Assembly (NCBI RefSeq): GCF_014836495.1
Contig: NZ_JACSQT010000005.1
Coordinates: 124,001-188,000, forward strand
Source of the DNA: Cytobacillus stercorigallinarum
Lineage (GTDB): Bacteria > Bacillota > Bacilli > Bacillales > Cytobacillaceae
Length of the DNA stretch: 64,000 nucleotides
Direction: 5' to 3'
In this document: in pieces, positions 1-9,382 of the stretch
Position numbering within the stretch: position 1 is the stretch's first letter
How the letters are laid out: every line of letters starts with the position of its first letter
Made by a program: the position numbers and the translations under genes
The notes under the pieces: model-generated
The model's database searches: none
Seen by the model: the letters and a program-made list of their open reading frames with translations, nothing else
Told to the model about the DNA's origin: nothing

Positions 1-1
1 C

Positions 2-685
2 TCAGCTTCACTTACCGTTTTAGCTGAATCAACATCCGGTTTTTCTGGAGCTGACCTCCATTCTCTATTTGAGACAGCAAGTAGAAAAGCAATACTTAAT
101 AATCATAAAGAAATTACAAAAGATGATCTCAATTTTGCATTGGATCGTACCATTTTAGGAAACAGCAGCCTACCTTTACAAGATGTAAAAATTAAGCGAA
201 GAGTAGCAATCCATGAAGCTGGCCATGCGCTCATTGCAGCTGTTACAAAACCAGGGTCAGTCAGAAAAGCGACTATTATTCCTCGTGGCCAAGCATTAGG
301 TTATGTTGCACCTATTCAAAAAGAGCTCCATTTATCTACCTTTAGTGAACTCCTTGATCAAGTAGCACTGATTTTAGGTGGAGGAGTAGCAGAAAGACAA
401 CTATTAGGTGAGCATAGTATCGGTGTAAGCGGAGATGTCCAACAAGCAAAGCAATTGTTAGAACAAATGGTTGAAAACGGGCTTTTAGAGGATGGCTTCA
501 CCCTTTCTTTTGAATCGAAGCGTAAAGAAGAATTATTACAATCCCTTTATTTTCAAGCGTTAAAACGAGCAGAAACTTTACTAGTCGAACATAGTAAAGC
601 GCATGCAGACATTGTACACGCCCTCATGTCTTATGAAACATTAGATGGGGATGAAATTGAACAATTAGTGCGAAAAAATTATTGA
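2..685 (+). CDS. FtsH-like ATP-dependent zinc metalloprotease, C-terminal part
   Basis: The reading frame is open from the window edge, so the gene begins outside. The visible part starts in the small AAA+ lid (SGADLHSLF, nt 56-82) and continues into an M41 peptidase domain. The zinc motif HEAGH lies at nt 212-226, and the third ligand is probably the Asp of SGDVQQA near nt 430. FtsH-type enzymes are hexamers that unfold and degrade proteins, usually at the membrane. The domain ends soon after the peptidase core, without the long polar tail of housekeeping FtsH, so this may be a short accessory paralogue. Whether membrane segments exist cannot be seen. A strong terminator follows directly. 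Confidence 0.85.
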   Translation, partial: SASLTVLAESTSGFSGADLHSLFETASRKAILNNHKEITKDDLNFALDRTILGNSSLPLQDVKIKRRVAIHEAGHALIAAVTKPGSVRKATIIPRGQALGYVAPIQKELHLSTFSELLDQVALILGGGVAERQLLGEHSIGVSGDVQQAKQLLEQMVENGLLEDGFTLSFESKRKEELLQSLYFQALKRAETLLVEHSKAHADIVHALMSYETLDGDEIEQLVRKNY

Positions 686-703
686 TGACCATTGCATGTA
701 AAC

Positions 704-741
704 GAACACATTCAATTTCTCTGTTGAATGTGTTCATTTTT
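704..741 (+). terminator. Intrinsic terminator of the FtsH-like gene
   Basis: A perfect 12-bp inverted repeat (GAACACATTCAA at 704-715, TTGAATGTGTTC at 724-735) with an 8-nt loop is followed by ATTTTTT. It lies 19 nt after the stop codon. Confidence 0.9.
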
Positions 742-1224
742 TACTTCTTCCCTTCCCTTCATACATAAACAAAACTTCTACAAAAGAATAAATACTATTA
801 TTAGACGAGATAAAGCAAATATCAAACTAAGTGTAATGTATATATAAATTTAATAATTAAATCGATGACAAAATAATTGCCCCTGCTTAATATCATTATA
901 AAAGAAAGTTGGCGTTTTTTTGTTTTTATTTTACTTACATTCACAGTAACTATTCTTTTTTCAGTGCTTCTTTCTTTCTAACCATACCGTCTTTACAAAC
1001 ACGCGAGGGACTTGCCTTAGATTAATGATTGCCTTTTTAGAAATGATAAAGAAAAGGAATGGGAAATTTGATATTGAAGGGAATATAAACGAAGAAGAGC
1101 CATTCATTTGTTTTTTCTTGCATCATATTCTGTCTAACATTGTCGAGTTTTCGTCAATATAATAGGAAATATGTCACTTCTTGCGCTTGCCTAGGAAATA
1201 ACAAGAGAATAAAGTCCTTTAATC
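742..1224. other. Gene-free AT-rich stretch with possible coding debris
   Basis: No intact gene with a ribosome site is visible. On the plus strand, short stretches read like a broken membrane protein: a hydrophobic segment near 909-980 (SWRFFVFILLTF...), then in another frame MIAFLEMIKKRNGKFDIEGN near 1025-1084. Several stops and a frame change separate them. I cannot assign a family. Confidence 0.3.
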
Positions 1225-1267
1225 ATTAGAAGTGATAATTGGCTTCAACTCAATTATCACTTCTAAT
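1225..1267. terminator. Perfect 17-bp inverted repeat, probable terminator for the minus-strand gene
   Basis: ATTAGAAGTGATAATTG at 1225-1241 pairs exactly with 1251-1267 across a 9-nt loop. It lies 42 nt beyond the stop of the deacetylase-like gene. The T-tract on either strand is weak, so termination is likely but not certain. Confidence 0.6.
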
Positions 1268-1308
1268 CTGTCTATTCATCCGTTCGTTCTTAAGTTTTCG
1301 AAACTACT

Positions 1309-2091
1309 CTATTGACGAAGCCATTCACTTCCTTCAATCTGTTCAGATAAAGGAATGATATGGGCATTTTCTTTCAAATGTCCAATATGGCGATTTAAAA
1401 CCTTAACCATCATTGGCCCCGAAACACCCACATGCCCTATGGCAATGATGCTATTCTCAGTTTTAAGCTTATTCTCTAGTCTTTGAGTTTGTTTTTCAAT
1501 ATGATTGACGGAATAAGTGTCATCAAAAAACATATTGTTTTCTAAATAAGGTAAGTGTAGCTCTTCTGCTAGTGTTGGAATGACACTCTTTCCAGTCGTT
1601 TTACTATCAAGATAAAACAAGCCCTTTTCAGCGCAAACCTCTAGTACAATTTGCATAATTCTTTTATCTTCAGTGATTTTCGACCCCATATGATGATTCA
1701 TTCCAACAGCATGTGGCACATTCTCAATCGCTTCCTCTACCCTTTTACGAATTTCTTCATCACTCAAATCGGCAGTAATCGCTCCTGGACCTAACCAACT
1801 TTTTTTCCCTACTTTGGGCTCCATCGGCATATGAACAATGACTTCATGCCCTTTTTCGAATGCTGCATTGGCATCTGCAGTTGTTGAAGGCATAAACGGC
1901 ATAATGGCAACAGTTAACTGAACCGGCAAATTAAGAATATCTTCTGTTCCATTCATATGGTTACCTAAATCATCAATAACAATGGACAAAGAGGGCTTTT
2001 CCCCTTCTTCCACTTGTGCGAAACCTCCTTTACACATTAATGGAAATAACATAATATTAACAAGCAAACTTGTTAACAATAATCGTTTCAT
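1309..2091 (-). CDS. Divergent polysaccharide deacetylase family protein
   Basis: A 260-residue exported protein with an N-terminal signal peptide (about residues 1-25). The core carries the SIVIDDLG metal-site strand, the VIVHMPMEP strand and the MNHHMGSKIT motif, typical of the divergent polysaccharide deacetylase family (DUF610/YibQ-like). These adopt the NodB-like fold. Activity on a cell-wall glycan is expected from the family but is rarely proven. The gene lies 57 nt after the ykvI-like gene on the same strand and may be the last gene of that transcript. Start ATG at 2091 follows a GGAGGAGTGA-type ribosome site. Confidence 0.85.
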   Translation of the reverse strand: MKRLLLTSLLVNIMLFPLMCKGGFAQVEEGEKPSLSIVIDDLGNHMNGTEDILNLPVQLTVAIMPFMPSTTADANAAFEKGHEVIVHMPMEPKVGKKSWLGPGAITADLSDEEIRKRVEEAIENVPHAVGMNHHMGSKITEDKRIMQIVLEVCAEKGLFYLDSKTTGKSVIPTLAEELHLPYLENNMFFDDTYSVNHIEKQTQRLENKLKTENSIIAIGHVGVSGPMMVKVLNRHIGHLKENAHIIPLSEQIEGSEWLRQ

Positions 2092-2148
2092 CTAATCACT
2101 CCTCCAAGTTAAATTTCCCATAACTTCGAGGAAAATTGCATCCTTTTC

Positions 2149-3228
2149 TTATAAAGCTGATTTTTTTTCTATTTGTGTGTAGGAAGTTTTTCTATTTCGA
2201 ACCCAGGCAATGATAACAGCAGCGATAAGTACTAAACCTAAATACCCAGTAATCGGATACAGGATACCAACTAAGTTTGTAAACCCAAAGAAACTAGAAA
2301 CAAAAGATGTCATACTAATCACAAGAACTGCCCATTTAAAATGTTTGTTTTCTCTTTTCACTAACCTTGAAGTAAAGCTATAGATCATACCTACGGCAGT
2401 GTTGTATATCATGCCTAAAAGAATAATTGTCATTAATACACCAACGAATGGAGAGATCTCATTCGCTAGAAAAAGCATTGGAATATCGAGTGTTGCCACA
2501 TCTTCTATTCTTGTGAACATTCCGACATTTATGAGTATAAGCATGAGTCCAAGCCCAAGACCACCAACAACACCACCCCAACCTGCTTGTTTTGCATTTT
2601 TGGTTGTGCCACCCATTACAGCTAACATTGCTACTCCACATGTAATGTTATAAGAAACGTAAAGCACGGCACCTAGCACCCAATTTGGTGCTGCCGGATT
2701 TCCTTCTTGCGCTACATTGCTCAATTGTGAGAAATTTGCATCAGCTGTAAATAGAGCATACGCTGAAATAATTATGACAAGCATGATAAGGAAAGGTGTG
2801 ATACTACCGATTATCGTCATCACACGATTAACATTTACAAAACATGTCAGCATGGTTAACAGGACCATAATGAAACTTCCTATTTGACTCGCAATACCAA
2901 ATTGTTGTTCAAATGTTGAACCTGCCCCTGCAAACATAATCGTTGCCACACCGAATAAAAAGAAAGTAATAATAAAATCCACTACTCTGCCTATATACTT
3001 TCCACAAATATAGTGAACAACATCTTTATGAGATTCTGTTTGTAGCCTACTACCTATTTGCGTAATATTCATACCGAGAAAAATGAATAAAATCGTAGCG
3101 ACTATTGTACCAATAAAACCTAGCCAGCCAAAATTAGTAAAAAACTGCAAGACCTCTTGCCCAGATGCAAAACCAGCTCCAATAATTGTGCCAATATAGG
3201 CACCTGCTATTTGAATGATTTTTCTCAT
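2149..3228 (-). CDS. ykvI: YkvI family membrane transporter
   Basis: A polytopic protein of about 359 residues with roughly ten hydrophobic segments. The N-terminus IQIAGAYIGTIIGAGFASGQ is the broken-helix start typical of APC/LeuT-fold transporters and closely matches the Bacillus YkvI family. Start: the ATG at 3228 is preferred over 3237 because AAGGATGAGG lies at the right distance only for the former. It follows the racemase gene by about 90 nt on the same strand. It may therefore move an amino acid or an N-acyl amino acid for the upstream enzymes, but the substrate is inference. Confidence 0.8.
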   Translation of the reverse strand: MRKIIQIAGAYIGTIIGAGFASGQEVLQFFTNFGWLGFIGTIVATILFIFLGMNITQIGSRLQTESHKDVVHYICGKYIGRVVDFIITFFLFGVATIMFAGAGSTFEQQFGIASQIGSFIMVLLTMLTCFVNVNRVMTIIGSITPFLIMLVIIISAYALFTADANFSQLSNVAQEGNPAAPNWVLGAVLYVSYNITCGVAMLAVMGGTTKNAKQAGWGGVVGGLGLGLMLILINVGMFTRIEDVATLDIPMLFLANEISPFVGVLMTIILLGMIYNTAVGMIYSFTSRLVKRENKHFKWAVLVISMTSFVSSFFGFTNLVGILYPITGYLGLVLIAAVIIAWVRNRKTSYTQIEKKSAL

Positions 3229-3318
3229 AATCCTCATCCTTATTTTTGAATTTTCTGATATTTAATTAACAATGAAAGCAGCTGCCTTTAAACACACAGC
3301 TGGCTTTCTTATTTGACA

Positions 3319-4425
3319 TTATTGATACGTTTTTTCCATTATTGTATATTTTTCAATGACCGCTAGATCTGGTGCGTATCCTATTCCGGCGTTTTCAGGT
3401 ACGGTAATATATCCATCTTCTACAACAACCTCAGGTGTTATGATATCCTTTTCCCAATATCTTTTGGAACCTGCGGTGTCACCAGGCATAATAAAATTAG
3501 GTAGCGTGGTTAAAGCAACATTATGTGCTCTTCCAACGCCTGACTCTAGCATGCCTCCACACCAAACAGCAATTCCTTGTTCTTGACAATAGTCATGGAT
3601 TTTCTTTGCTTCTGTTAAGCCTCCTACTCGGCCAATTTTAATATTAATAATCTTACAACTTCCTAATTCTACCGCTTTTCGTGTATCCTCAAGTGAATGA
3701 ATACTTTCATCTAAGCATATCGGTGTCTTCATTTCGGCTTGTAATTTCGCGTGATCGACAATATCGTCTGAAGCTAAAGGCTGCTCAATCATCATTAAAT
3801 TGAACTCATCTAATTGTTTAAGATGATCAATGTCTGTTAAACGATAAGCAGAGTTTGCATCCGCCATTAGTAAAATGTCAGGAAACTTCTCTCTCACTTG
3901 TCTCATTACATCAACGTCCCAGCCCGGCTTAATCTTTACTTTCATTCTTTTATAGCCTTCAGCTACATAGCCCTCAATTAATTGCAGTAGATCTTCTACA
4001 GATTTCTGTATGCCGATACTGATCCCTACTTCAATCTTCTTCTTTTCTCCACCAAGTGCCTTAGCCAAAGTGATTTGATTTCTTTTTGCATATAGATCCC
4101 ATACAGCTCCTTCTATCGTGGACTTGGCCATATTGTTTTTTCTAATAGAAGAAAAGATTTCACTTACTTCATCTGGATGGGTAATTTCTTTATTTAATAA
4201 TGCTGGAATGAGAAAATCTTCGAGCATATGCCAATTCGTTTTAAATGTTTCTTCATTATACCAAGGCACCTCAAAAGCAACAGATTCTCCCCAACCACTA
4301 TTACCTAAGTCATCAGTTGCTTCTAATAAGATAAACTCTTTATCTTGAAAAGATCCAAAGCTAGTGGCAAAAGGTGCTTTCATTGTCATTTTTAGATGGC
4401 GTAACTTTACTTCCTTTAGTTTCAT
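3319..4425 (-). CDS. menC: N-succinylamino acid racemase / o-succinylbenzoate synthase (MenC family)
   Basis: A 368-residue enolase-superfamily enzyme. The expected catalytic set is visible: K162-x-K164 in the KVKIKPGWD strand, metal ligands D189 (ADAN), E214 (IEQP) and D239 (CLDES), and K263 (NIKIGRVGG). This residue pattern matches NSAR/OSBS enzymes. The neighbours decide the likely role: no menaquinone gene is present, but a GNAT transferase overlaps it by 4 bp and an M20 hydrolase precedes that. This is the arrangement described for the Geobacillus pathway turning D-amino acids into L-amino acids through N-succinyl intermediates. A second menaquinone role cannot be excluded. Catalytic Lys and metal residues are seen; substrate is inferred. 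Confidence 0.85.
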   Translation of the reverse strand: MKLKEVKLRHLKMTMKAPFATSFGSFQDKEFILLEATDDLGNSGWGESVAFEVPWYNEETFKTNWHMLEDFLIPALLNKEITHPDEVSEIFSSIRKNNMAKSTIEGAVWDLYAKRNQITLAKALGGEKKKIEVGISIGIQKSVEDLLQLIEGYVAEGYKRMKVKIKPGWDVDVMRQVREKFPDILLMADANSAYRLTDIDHLKQLDEFNLMMIEQPLASDDIVDHAKLQAEMKTPICLDESIHSLEDTRKAVELGSCKIINIKIGRVGGLTEAKKIHDYCQEQGIAVWCGGMLESGVGRAHNVALTTLPNFIMPGDTAGSKRYWEKDIITPEVVVEDGYITVPENAGIGYAPDLAVIEKYTIMEKTYQ

Positions 4426-5258
4426 TGATTTTTTCCCCTCACATCTAATTGTAATTTTTGTCTTTTGATCGTGATGATATAGCTTACATGATTATTTTTT
4501 TGGACATCATACGCGGTGTACCCATGCTGAAAGAGTTGCTGAAAGATCTTTCTTGTCACCTCTCGCCATTCCTTTGCTAATGCAGGATTATGTTTTTTTA
4601 TTTCCATAAACTCTGCTGGAATGGGGACAGCAATACTCATTTCATTATAATCAATATGTTGTAACGTTTGTTCCATTTCGCTTATCGCAGGAAAATCATC
4701 TCGATGGACAACTTCAAATGGGTATATCGGTGTCACATCATAATTAAGCTGTTGTTTGACATGTGAACTGCTGATTCGCCACTCGATGTTGAAACGATCA
4801 CTTGGTAAGCCTTTGTTAATTCCATCGACCATTTCACCATAACAATTCACAAGATAATCATTACAAATACCATTTAATTTTGATAAGTTCAAGTAAGCAT
4901 TTCTGCTTTGTAAAGGATCAAATGTCCAGCGAATCAGATTGTACCCCATTTCCTCAGCAGCTTCCCTTTGTGCCACTTTAAGTAGAGCACCAATTCCTTT
5001 ATCACGATAGCTTTGATGGATACCAAGCATATGAGAACAAAGGAAAGCTTCTCCATTTGCATAACCAGGAAATCCATAGCTGAATCCAATCAGATTATTT
5101 TCATCAAAGGCACCTAGCATGAGACCACCATTTTTTATTGCTGTTGCCGTTTGGTGGACAGGAATGGGATCCATCCCCCATACGTCTCGCTCTAGCTTTT
5201 GGATTGTTTCCATCTCTTCTATCGTTGTCAATTTTTTTATCTCTAAGCCAGTGAGCAT
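4422..5258 (-). CDS. GNAT family N-acyltransferase, probable D-amino acid N-succinyltransferase
   Basis: 278 residues. The N-terminal half is a GNAT domain with the acyl-CoA pyrophosphate loop RDKGIG at residues 85-90 preceded by the MLGIHQSY strand. The C-terminal half is an extra domain of the kind found in acyltransferases clustered with MenC. It lies between the M20 hydrolase (3 nt upstream) and the racemase (ATGA overlap), so the three are translationally coupled. By analogy with the Geobacillus kaustophilus cluster it would transfer a succinyl group from succinyl-CoA to a D-amino acid. The acyl donor and stereochemistry are inferred from context only. Confidence 0.75.
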   Translation of the reverse strand: MLTGLEIKKLTTIEEMETIQKLERDVWGMDPIPVHQTATAIKNGGLMLGAFDENNLIGFSYGFPGYANGEAFLCSHMLGIHQSYRDKGIGALLKVAQREAAEEMGYNLIRWTFDPLQSRNAYLNLSKLNGICNDYLVNCYGEMVDGINKGLPSDRFNIEWRISSSHVKQQLNYDVTPIYPFEVVHRDDFPAISEMEQTLQHIDYNEMSIAVPIPAEFMEIKKHNPALAKEWREVTRKIFQQLFQHGYTAYDVQKNNHVSYIITIKRQKLQLDVRGKNQ

Positions 5259-5261
5259 TGG

Positions 5262-6398
5262 CTACGCACCTTCTTTTTCTAACGTATTTAATACTGTTTT
5301 GACAAGGATTTCAATGCCAGTAAATATCGCTTCATGGTTAAAATTCATTTCAGGATGATGTAACCCAGGAGATAATCCACAACCAAGCCCTAGCATCGTT
5401 GCCTTCAATTCAGGTTTTTTTAAAGTATAAAAATGGAAATCTTCTCCCCCTGATGTGATAATTGGTGGAACCATTTCGTCTTTACCAATTGTTTCAATAA
5501 TTGCCTGGCCCATTAATTGCACTGCATCATCATCTACTTGTGCTGCAGCAATATCAGCTGTTATTTCATAATGAATTTCCACCTCATAAAGAGATGAAAG
5601 GTAAGCAAAAATTGCTTCTACTTTAGTTGCTAATTGCTGCATCACTTCATTTGTTTGTGCCCTTAAATCTAAACTGAATTGCGCTTTACCTGGAATAATA
5701 TTACTTGAGTCACCACCGGCTTGGAACTTTGTCATTTTAACTGAATGTGGGACCATGGGATCTAATTTGATTCGATTCAATTCTTGAACCATCGCTGCAC
5801 CTATTTCAATCGCGCTTTGCCCCAGATGAGGTCTCGCTCCATGGGCATCTTCTCCAATGATTTCTCCAGTTACAAACCGTCCAGCTCCGTGCATAATAGC
5901 TGGTGAGCATTGACCATCTGCCAACTCCTGAATCGGCCTTACATGTACGCCGAATAAATAACTCAAATCGTCAACTAATCCCTCTTCAATAAACTTCAAT
6001 GCGCCGGTACCTTTTTCTTCAGCTGGTTGGAATAAAAATTTAATCCTGCCTTTTTTATGTACATTTAATCGATGCAGTACAAGTAATGTACCGATCGCCA
6101 TAGTCATATGTGCATCATGTCCACATGAATGATTGGCCTGCAATACTCCATTCACTTCCTGCCACAGTGCATCTATATCAGTTCTAATGCCAATGGCTTT
6201 TTCACCGCTACCTATTTCAGCAATGAGTCCTGTCGTTGTAGGCAAGGTTTGAAAACAGACCCCTTCTTCTTTTAAAACCTCAGCTATAAATGCTGTTGTT
6301 TGTGTTTCTTGCCAGCTTATTTCTGGATTTTGATGTAGATGATTAAATATGTTTGTTAATTTTGGCTTTAGTGCTTCTAGTACCTGCAATTCTTTCAC
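5262..6398 (-). CDS. M20 family amidohydrolase, probable N-acyl-L-amino acid desuccinylase
   Basis: 378 residues with the M20/peptidase D family layout. The metal and catalytic motifs are seen: GIRTDIDAL (residues 70-78), SCGHDAH (91-97) and QPAEEKGTGA (124-133). A dimerisation insert follows in the middle, and SGGEDFHFY is close to the end. The family removes acyl groups from N-acyl amino acids. Here it follows the RpiR regulator by 12 nt and precedes the acyltransferase by 3 nt. It is therefore the likely last step of the pathway, releasing free L-amino acid. The exact acyl group is unknown. Confidence 0.8.
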   Translation of the reverse strand: MKELQVLEALKPKLTNIFNHLHQNPEISWQETQTTAFIAEVLKEEGVCFQTLPTTTGLIAEIGSGEKAIGIRTDIDALWQEVNGVLQANHSCGHDAHMTMAIGTLLVLHRLNVHKKGRIKFLFQPAEEKGTGALKFIEEGLVDDLSYLFGVHVRPIQELADGQCSPAIMHGAGRFVTGEIIGEDAHGARPHLGQSAIEIGAAMVQELNRIKLDPMVPHSVKMTKFQAGGDSSNIIPGKAQFSLDLRAQTNEVMQQLATKVEAIFAYLSSLYEVEIHYEITADIAAAQVDDDAVQLMGQAIIETIGKDEMVPPIITSGGEDFHFYTLKKPELKATMLGLGCGLSPGLHHPEMNFNHEAIFTGIEILVKTVLNTLEKEGA

Positions 6399-6410
6399 CC
6401 CTTTAAGCTG

Positions 6411-7256
6411 TTAACTGATTTCAAAATAATCATGGAACACTTTATCGTAATAATCCTTTTCTTCTTTAAATGCCTCTTTATTCTCTGTCATCATTGCCGC
6501 AATTATCGCATTCAAGAATGAAAACAGCACCGGTGTAGAATCAAGTGTAGGTTTCTTCCCTGAAAAAAGTGGTATAAGAATGTCCACATGGTTTTTTAAT
6601 GGAGATAGTGGCGTGTCAGTAATCCCAACGACTTTGGCATTTTGGCTTTTTGCTTGCTTTGTAAAATCAGTCGTACTTTTCACATAACGATGAAAACTAA
6701 TTGAAACCACAACTGAAGTTTCATCCATCGAATGTAAAATTTTTAATAAATCATCGGACTCTGTTCGAATAAGATGAACATCAACCTTCACAAGCCCTAA
6801 TGTAAATGCTAACCAACTTGCAGCAGCAAATGATGTTCTTGCACCGATAACATAAATCTTTTGGGCTGATTTCAACTGATCAATAATCAAATCAAATTTT
6901 GCTTCATCTATTGTCTGAATGGCTTGAGTGATCCGCTCGGCATCCATATTCATCACTTTTTCTAGAAAATGTGGTTCGCCAGCGAATGGTTGCTTCGTCT
7001 GAATATAAGAATCTAAGCTGCTTTTATCGTGAAAGAATTGCTCACGAACTTCTTTTTGTAATTCAGTATAGCCTGATAATCCTATTCGGTAACAAAAACG
7101 GATGACAGTGGTTTCGCTCACACCTGCTTTTTTACCTAATTCCTTTGCTGACAATACGGCTATATCTTGATCATGGTCTAGTAAATAAGTGGCTAGTTTC
7201 TGTTGTGTTTTCGATAGTCCTTCATAACTCAATGTAATAACTTCTTTCAGATTCAT
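6411..7256 (-). CDS. MurR/RpiR family transcriptional regulator
   Basis: 281 residues. The N-terminal helix-turn-helix (about residues 35-65, GVSETTVIRFCYRIGLSGY) is followed by a SIS sugar-isomerase-fold domain (about 120-250) that normally binds a small metabolite. It is the first gene of the operon, 12 nt before the M20 gene, so it probably controls its own operon. The effector could be an amino acid or its N-acyl derivative rather than a phosphosugar. That is inference from context. Confidence 0.85.
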   Translation of the reverse strand: MNLKEVITLSYEGLSKTQQKLATYLLDHDQDIAVLSAKELGKKAGVSETTVIRFCYRIGLSGYTELQKEVREQFFHDKSSLDSYIQTKQPFAGEPHFLEKVMNMDAERITQAIQTIDEAKFDLIIDQLKSAQKIYVIGARTSFAAASWLAFTLGLVKVDVHLIRTESDDLLKILHSMDETSVVVSISFHRYVKSTTDFTKQAKSQNAKVVGITDTPLSPLKNHVDILIPLFSGKKPTLDSTPVLFSFLNAIIAAMMTENKEAFKEEKDYYDKVFHDYFEIS

Positions 7257-7420
7257 CTAATCACCAACCTTGAAAATGAAGTCTGTGCTTTTTATGCAAT
7301 ATATTAGAAGGGTTTACTTCTTGTTTATAGTAAATTATCACAATCTTTCAGTTATTTCAATGCTTTATTGCGAAAAAGTTTCAATTTGATTGCCTATAAG
7401 CATTGATCATTGCACTATGC

Positions 7421-7466
7421 GAATAAAAAAGCGGACAAATTCCACCATTGAAATTTGTCCGCTTTT
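7421..7466 (-). terminator. Intrinsic terminator of the pot operon
   Basis: AAAAGCGGACAAATT (7427-7441) pairs with AATTTGTCCGCTTTT (7452-7466). Read on the minus strand, the stem is followed by a run of T. It lies just beyond the potD stop. Confidence 0.9.
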
Positions 7467-7508
7467 CGGCTTGCGATATATGCATTTTTTTATCATTTTA
7501 CTTATTGT

Positions 7509-8585
7509 TTATTTACGATGCATCTTAAATTCAAGAAACAGTTCATTATAGTATGCGAGCATTTGTTTACCTAGGTTCTCGTATACTTCTAGCTTAGCTG
7601 TTTGCTCTTCATCTGGATAGAAACGTTCATCACTTGTAGTTTCCTCATCCATATGAGGAAGAGCTGCTTTATTCGGTGTTGAGTAACCGACATATTCAGC
7701 GTTTTGAGCAGCAACTTTCGGATCTAACATAAAGTTAATAAATTGATGAGCCGCCTCTCTATTTTTTGTTGTCTTTGGGATGACCATATTGTCAAACCAA
7801 AGATTCGAACCTTCTTCAGGAACCATATATTCCAGTGATTCATTTTCCCACATCGCATCTTGGGCAGTTCCAGACCATAAAACAGCAACAGCCGCTTCAT
7901 TATTTTGCATTAATAATTTAATTTCATCACCAACGATAGCTTTTATATTCGGTGTTAATGTATCAAGTTTATTTTTCGCTTCCAGTAATCTTCCTTTATC
8001 TGTTTCGTTCAAAGAATACTCGAGGCTATTTAAGCCAAAACCGATGACCTCTCTTGCTCCATCAACAAGTAATACATCATTTTTTAAACTTGGATGCCAA
8101 AGATCGTCCCATTGTTTAAAATCAATTTCATCACTTACTTTGTCAGGATGATAAAGAATACCTACTGTTCCCCAAAAATAAGGGATAGAGTATTCATTGT
8201 TTTCATCAAATGCTAAATTTAGAAAACGAGGATCAATATTTTTCAAATTCGGCAGTTGTGCATGATCAATAGGGAGAAGCAAATCTTCCTGTTTCATTTT
8301 GTCAATCATGTATTCTGACGGTACGGCTATATCATATGAGGTACCACCCTGCTCTATTTTTGTTAACATAGCTTCATTTGAATCAAAGGTTTCGTAAATT
8401 ACTTTGATACCTGTTTCATCTTCAAACTGCTCCAATAACTCAGGATCAATATAATCTCCCCAGTTATAGACAGTAATCGTGTGCTCGCCTGTATATCCTT
8501 GTGCAGTATTTAAGCGGTTAACGATATACAGCAATACAAAAGAAACAATTAATACAAGTGACAAAGCACGTATGAGGTTTTTCAT
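7509..8585 (-). CDS. potD: Spermidine/putrescine ABC transporter substrate-binding protein
   Basis: 358 residues. A hydrophobic N-terminal segment (about 7-25) acts as signal or anchor, and no lipobox cysteine is visible. The mature part opens with ITVYNWGDYIDPELL, the PotD signature, and contains the YDIAVPSEYMIDKM and PYFWGTVGI strands of the polyamine-binding cleft. It is the last gene of potABCD and overlaps potC by 4 bp. It captures polyamine outside the membrane and delivers it to PotBC. Confidence 0.92.
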   Translation of the reverse strand: MKNLIRALSLVLIVSFVLLYIVNRLNTAQGYTGEHTITVYNWGDYIDPELLEQFEDETGIKVIYETFDSNEAMLTKIEQGGTSYDIAVPSEYMIDKMKQEDLLLPIDHAQLPNLKNIDPRFLNLAFDENNEYSIPYFWGTVGILYHPDKVSDEIDFKQWDDLWHPSLKNDVLLVDGAREVIGFGLNSLEYSLNETDKGRLLEAKNKLDTLTPNIKAIVGDEIKLLMQNNEAAVAVLWSGTAQDAMWENESLEYMVPEEGSNLWFDNMVIPKTTKNREAAHQFINFMLDPKVAAQNAEYVGYSTPNKAALPHMDEETTSDERFYPDEEQTAKLEVYENLGKQMLAYYNELFLEFKMHRK

Positions 8586-9382
8586 TTTCTAACCCCCATT
8601 CGACCGATCTTGCTCGTCTTCTTTGTTATAAAGTAATACCCAACGACTAATAACATGGTGAATAAAAATAACAATGCGGATAAGGCATTGATACTTAGTG
8701 ATACCCCTTGTCTTGCCAGCGCATAAATTTCTACGGAAAGCGTTGAGAATCCATTACCGGTCACAAAAAAGGTAACAGCGAAATCATCCAAAGAATAAGT
8801 AAGTGCCATAAAGAAACCAGCAAATATACCAGGTGTAATATAAGGCAATACAACCTTTGTTAACACATCTAATCGACTTGCACCTAAATCCAAAGCCGCA
8901 TAAATGATGCTCGTACTCATTTCTTCTAACTTAGGTAATACCATTAGGACAACAATTGGTACACTAAAGGCAATATGCGCCAATAAGACGGAAATAAAGC
9001 CGAGCTTTATACCAATCATTGTGAAAAAGATGAGAAAAGATGCACCAATAATGACGTCAGGACTAACAATTAAAACATTATTTAACGACAATAAAGTATT
9101 TTTTGTTCTTCTTCTTCTTGCATAATAAATGGCCAAAGCACCAGCCACGCCTAAAACTGTCGAAATAGCTGATGACAGAAGGGCAACAATTATTGTATTT
9201 AATACTATGATTAGTAGCCTTGTGTCATTAAATATTTCTTTATACCAATCCAATGTAAACCCTTCAAAGTGATACATATCACCGCCACTATTGAAGGAAT
9301 AAAAAATCAAATAAAAAATCGGTGCATATAAAACCATAAAAATGATGATTAAATACAGAGAGGACCATTTAAATCTCTTCAT
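8582..9382 (-). CDS. potC: Spermidine/putrescine ABC transporter permease PotC
   Basis: 266 residues with six predicted membrane helices. The permease EAA-type loop is seen around ALDLGASRLDVLTKVVLPYI (about residues 164-183). It overlaps potB (4 bp, ATGA) and potD (4 bp), as is usual for this operon. It forms the translocation channel with PotB. Confidence 0.92.
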   Translation of the reverse strand: MKRFKWSSLYLIIIFMVLYAPIFYLIFYSFNSGGDMYHFEGFTLDWYKEIFNDTRLLIIVLNTIIVALLSSAISTVLGVAGALAIYYARRRRTKNTLLSLNNVLIVSPDVIIGASFLIFFTMIGIKLGFISVLLAHIAFSVPIVVLMVLPKLEEMSTSIIYAALDLGASRLDVLTKVVLPYITPGIFAGFFMALTYSLDDFAVTFFVTGNGFSTLSVEIYALARQGVSLSINALSALLFLFTMLLVVGYYFITKKTSKIGRMGVRK

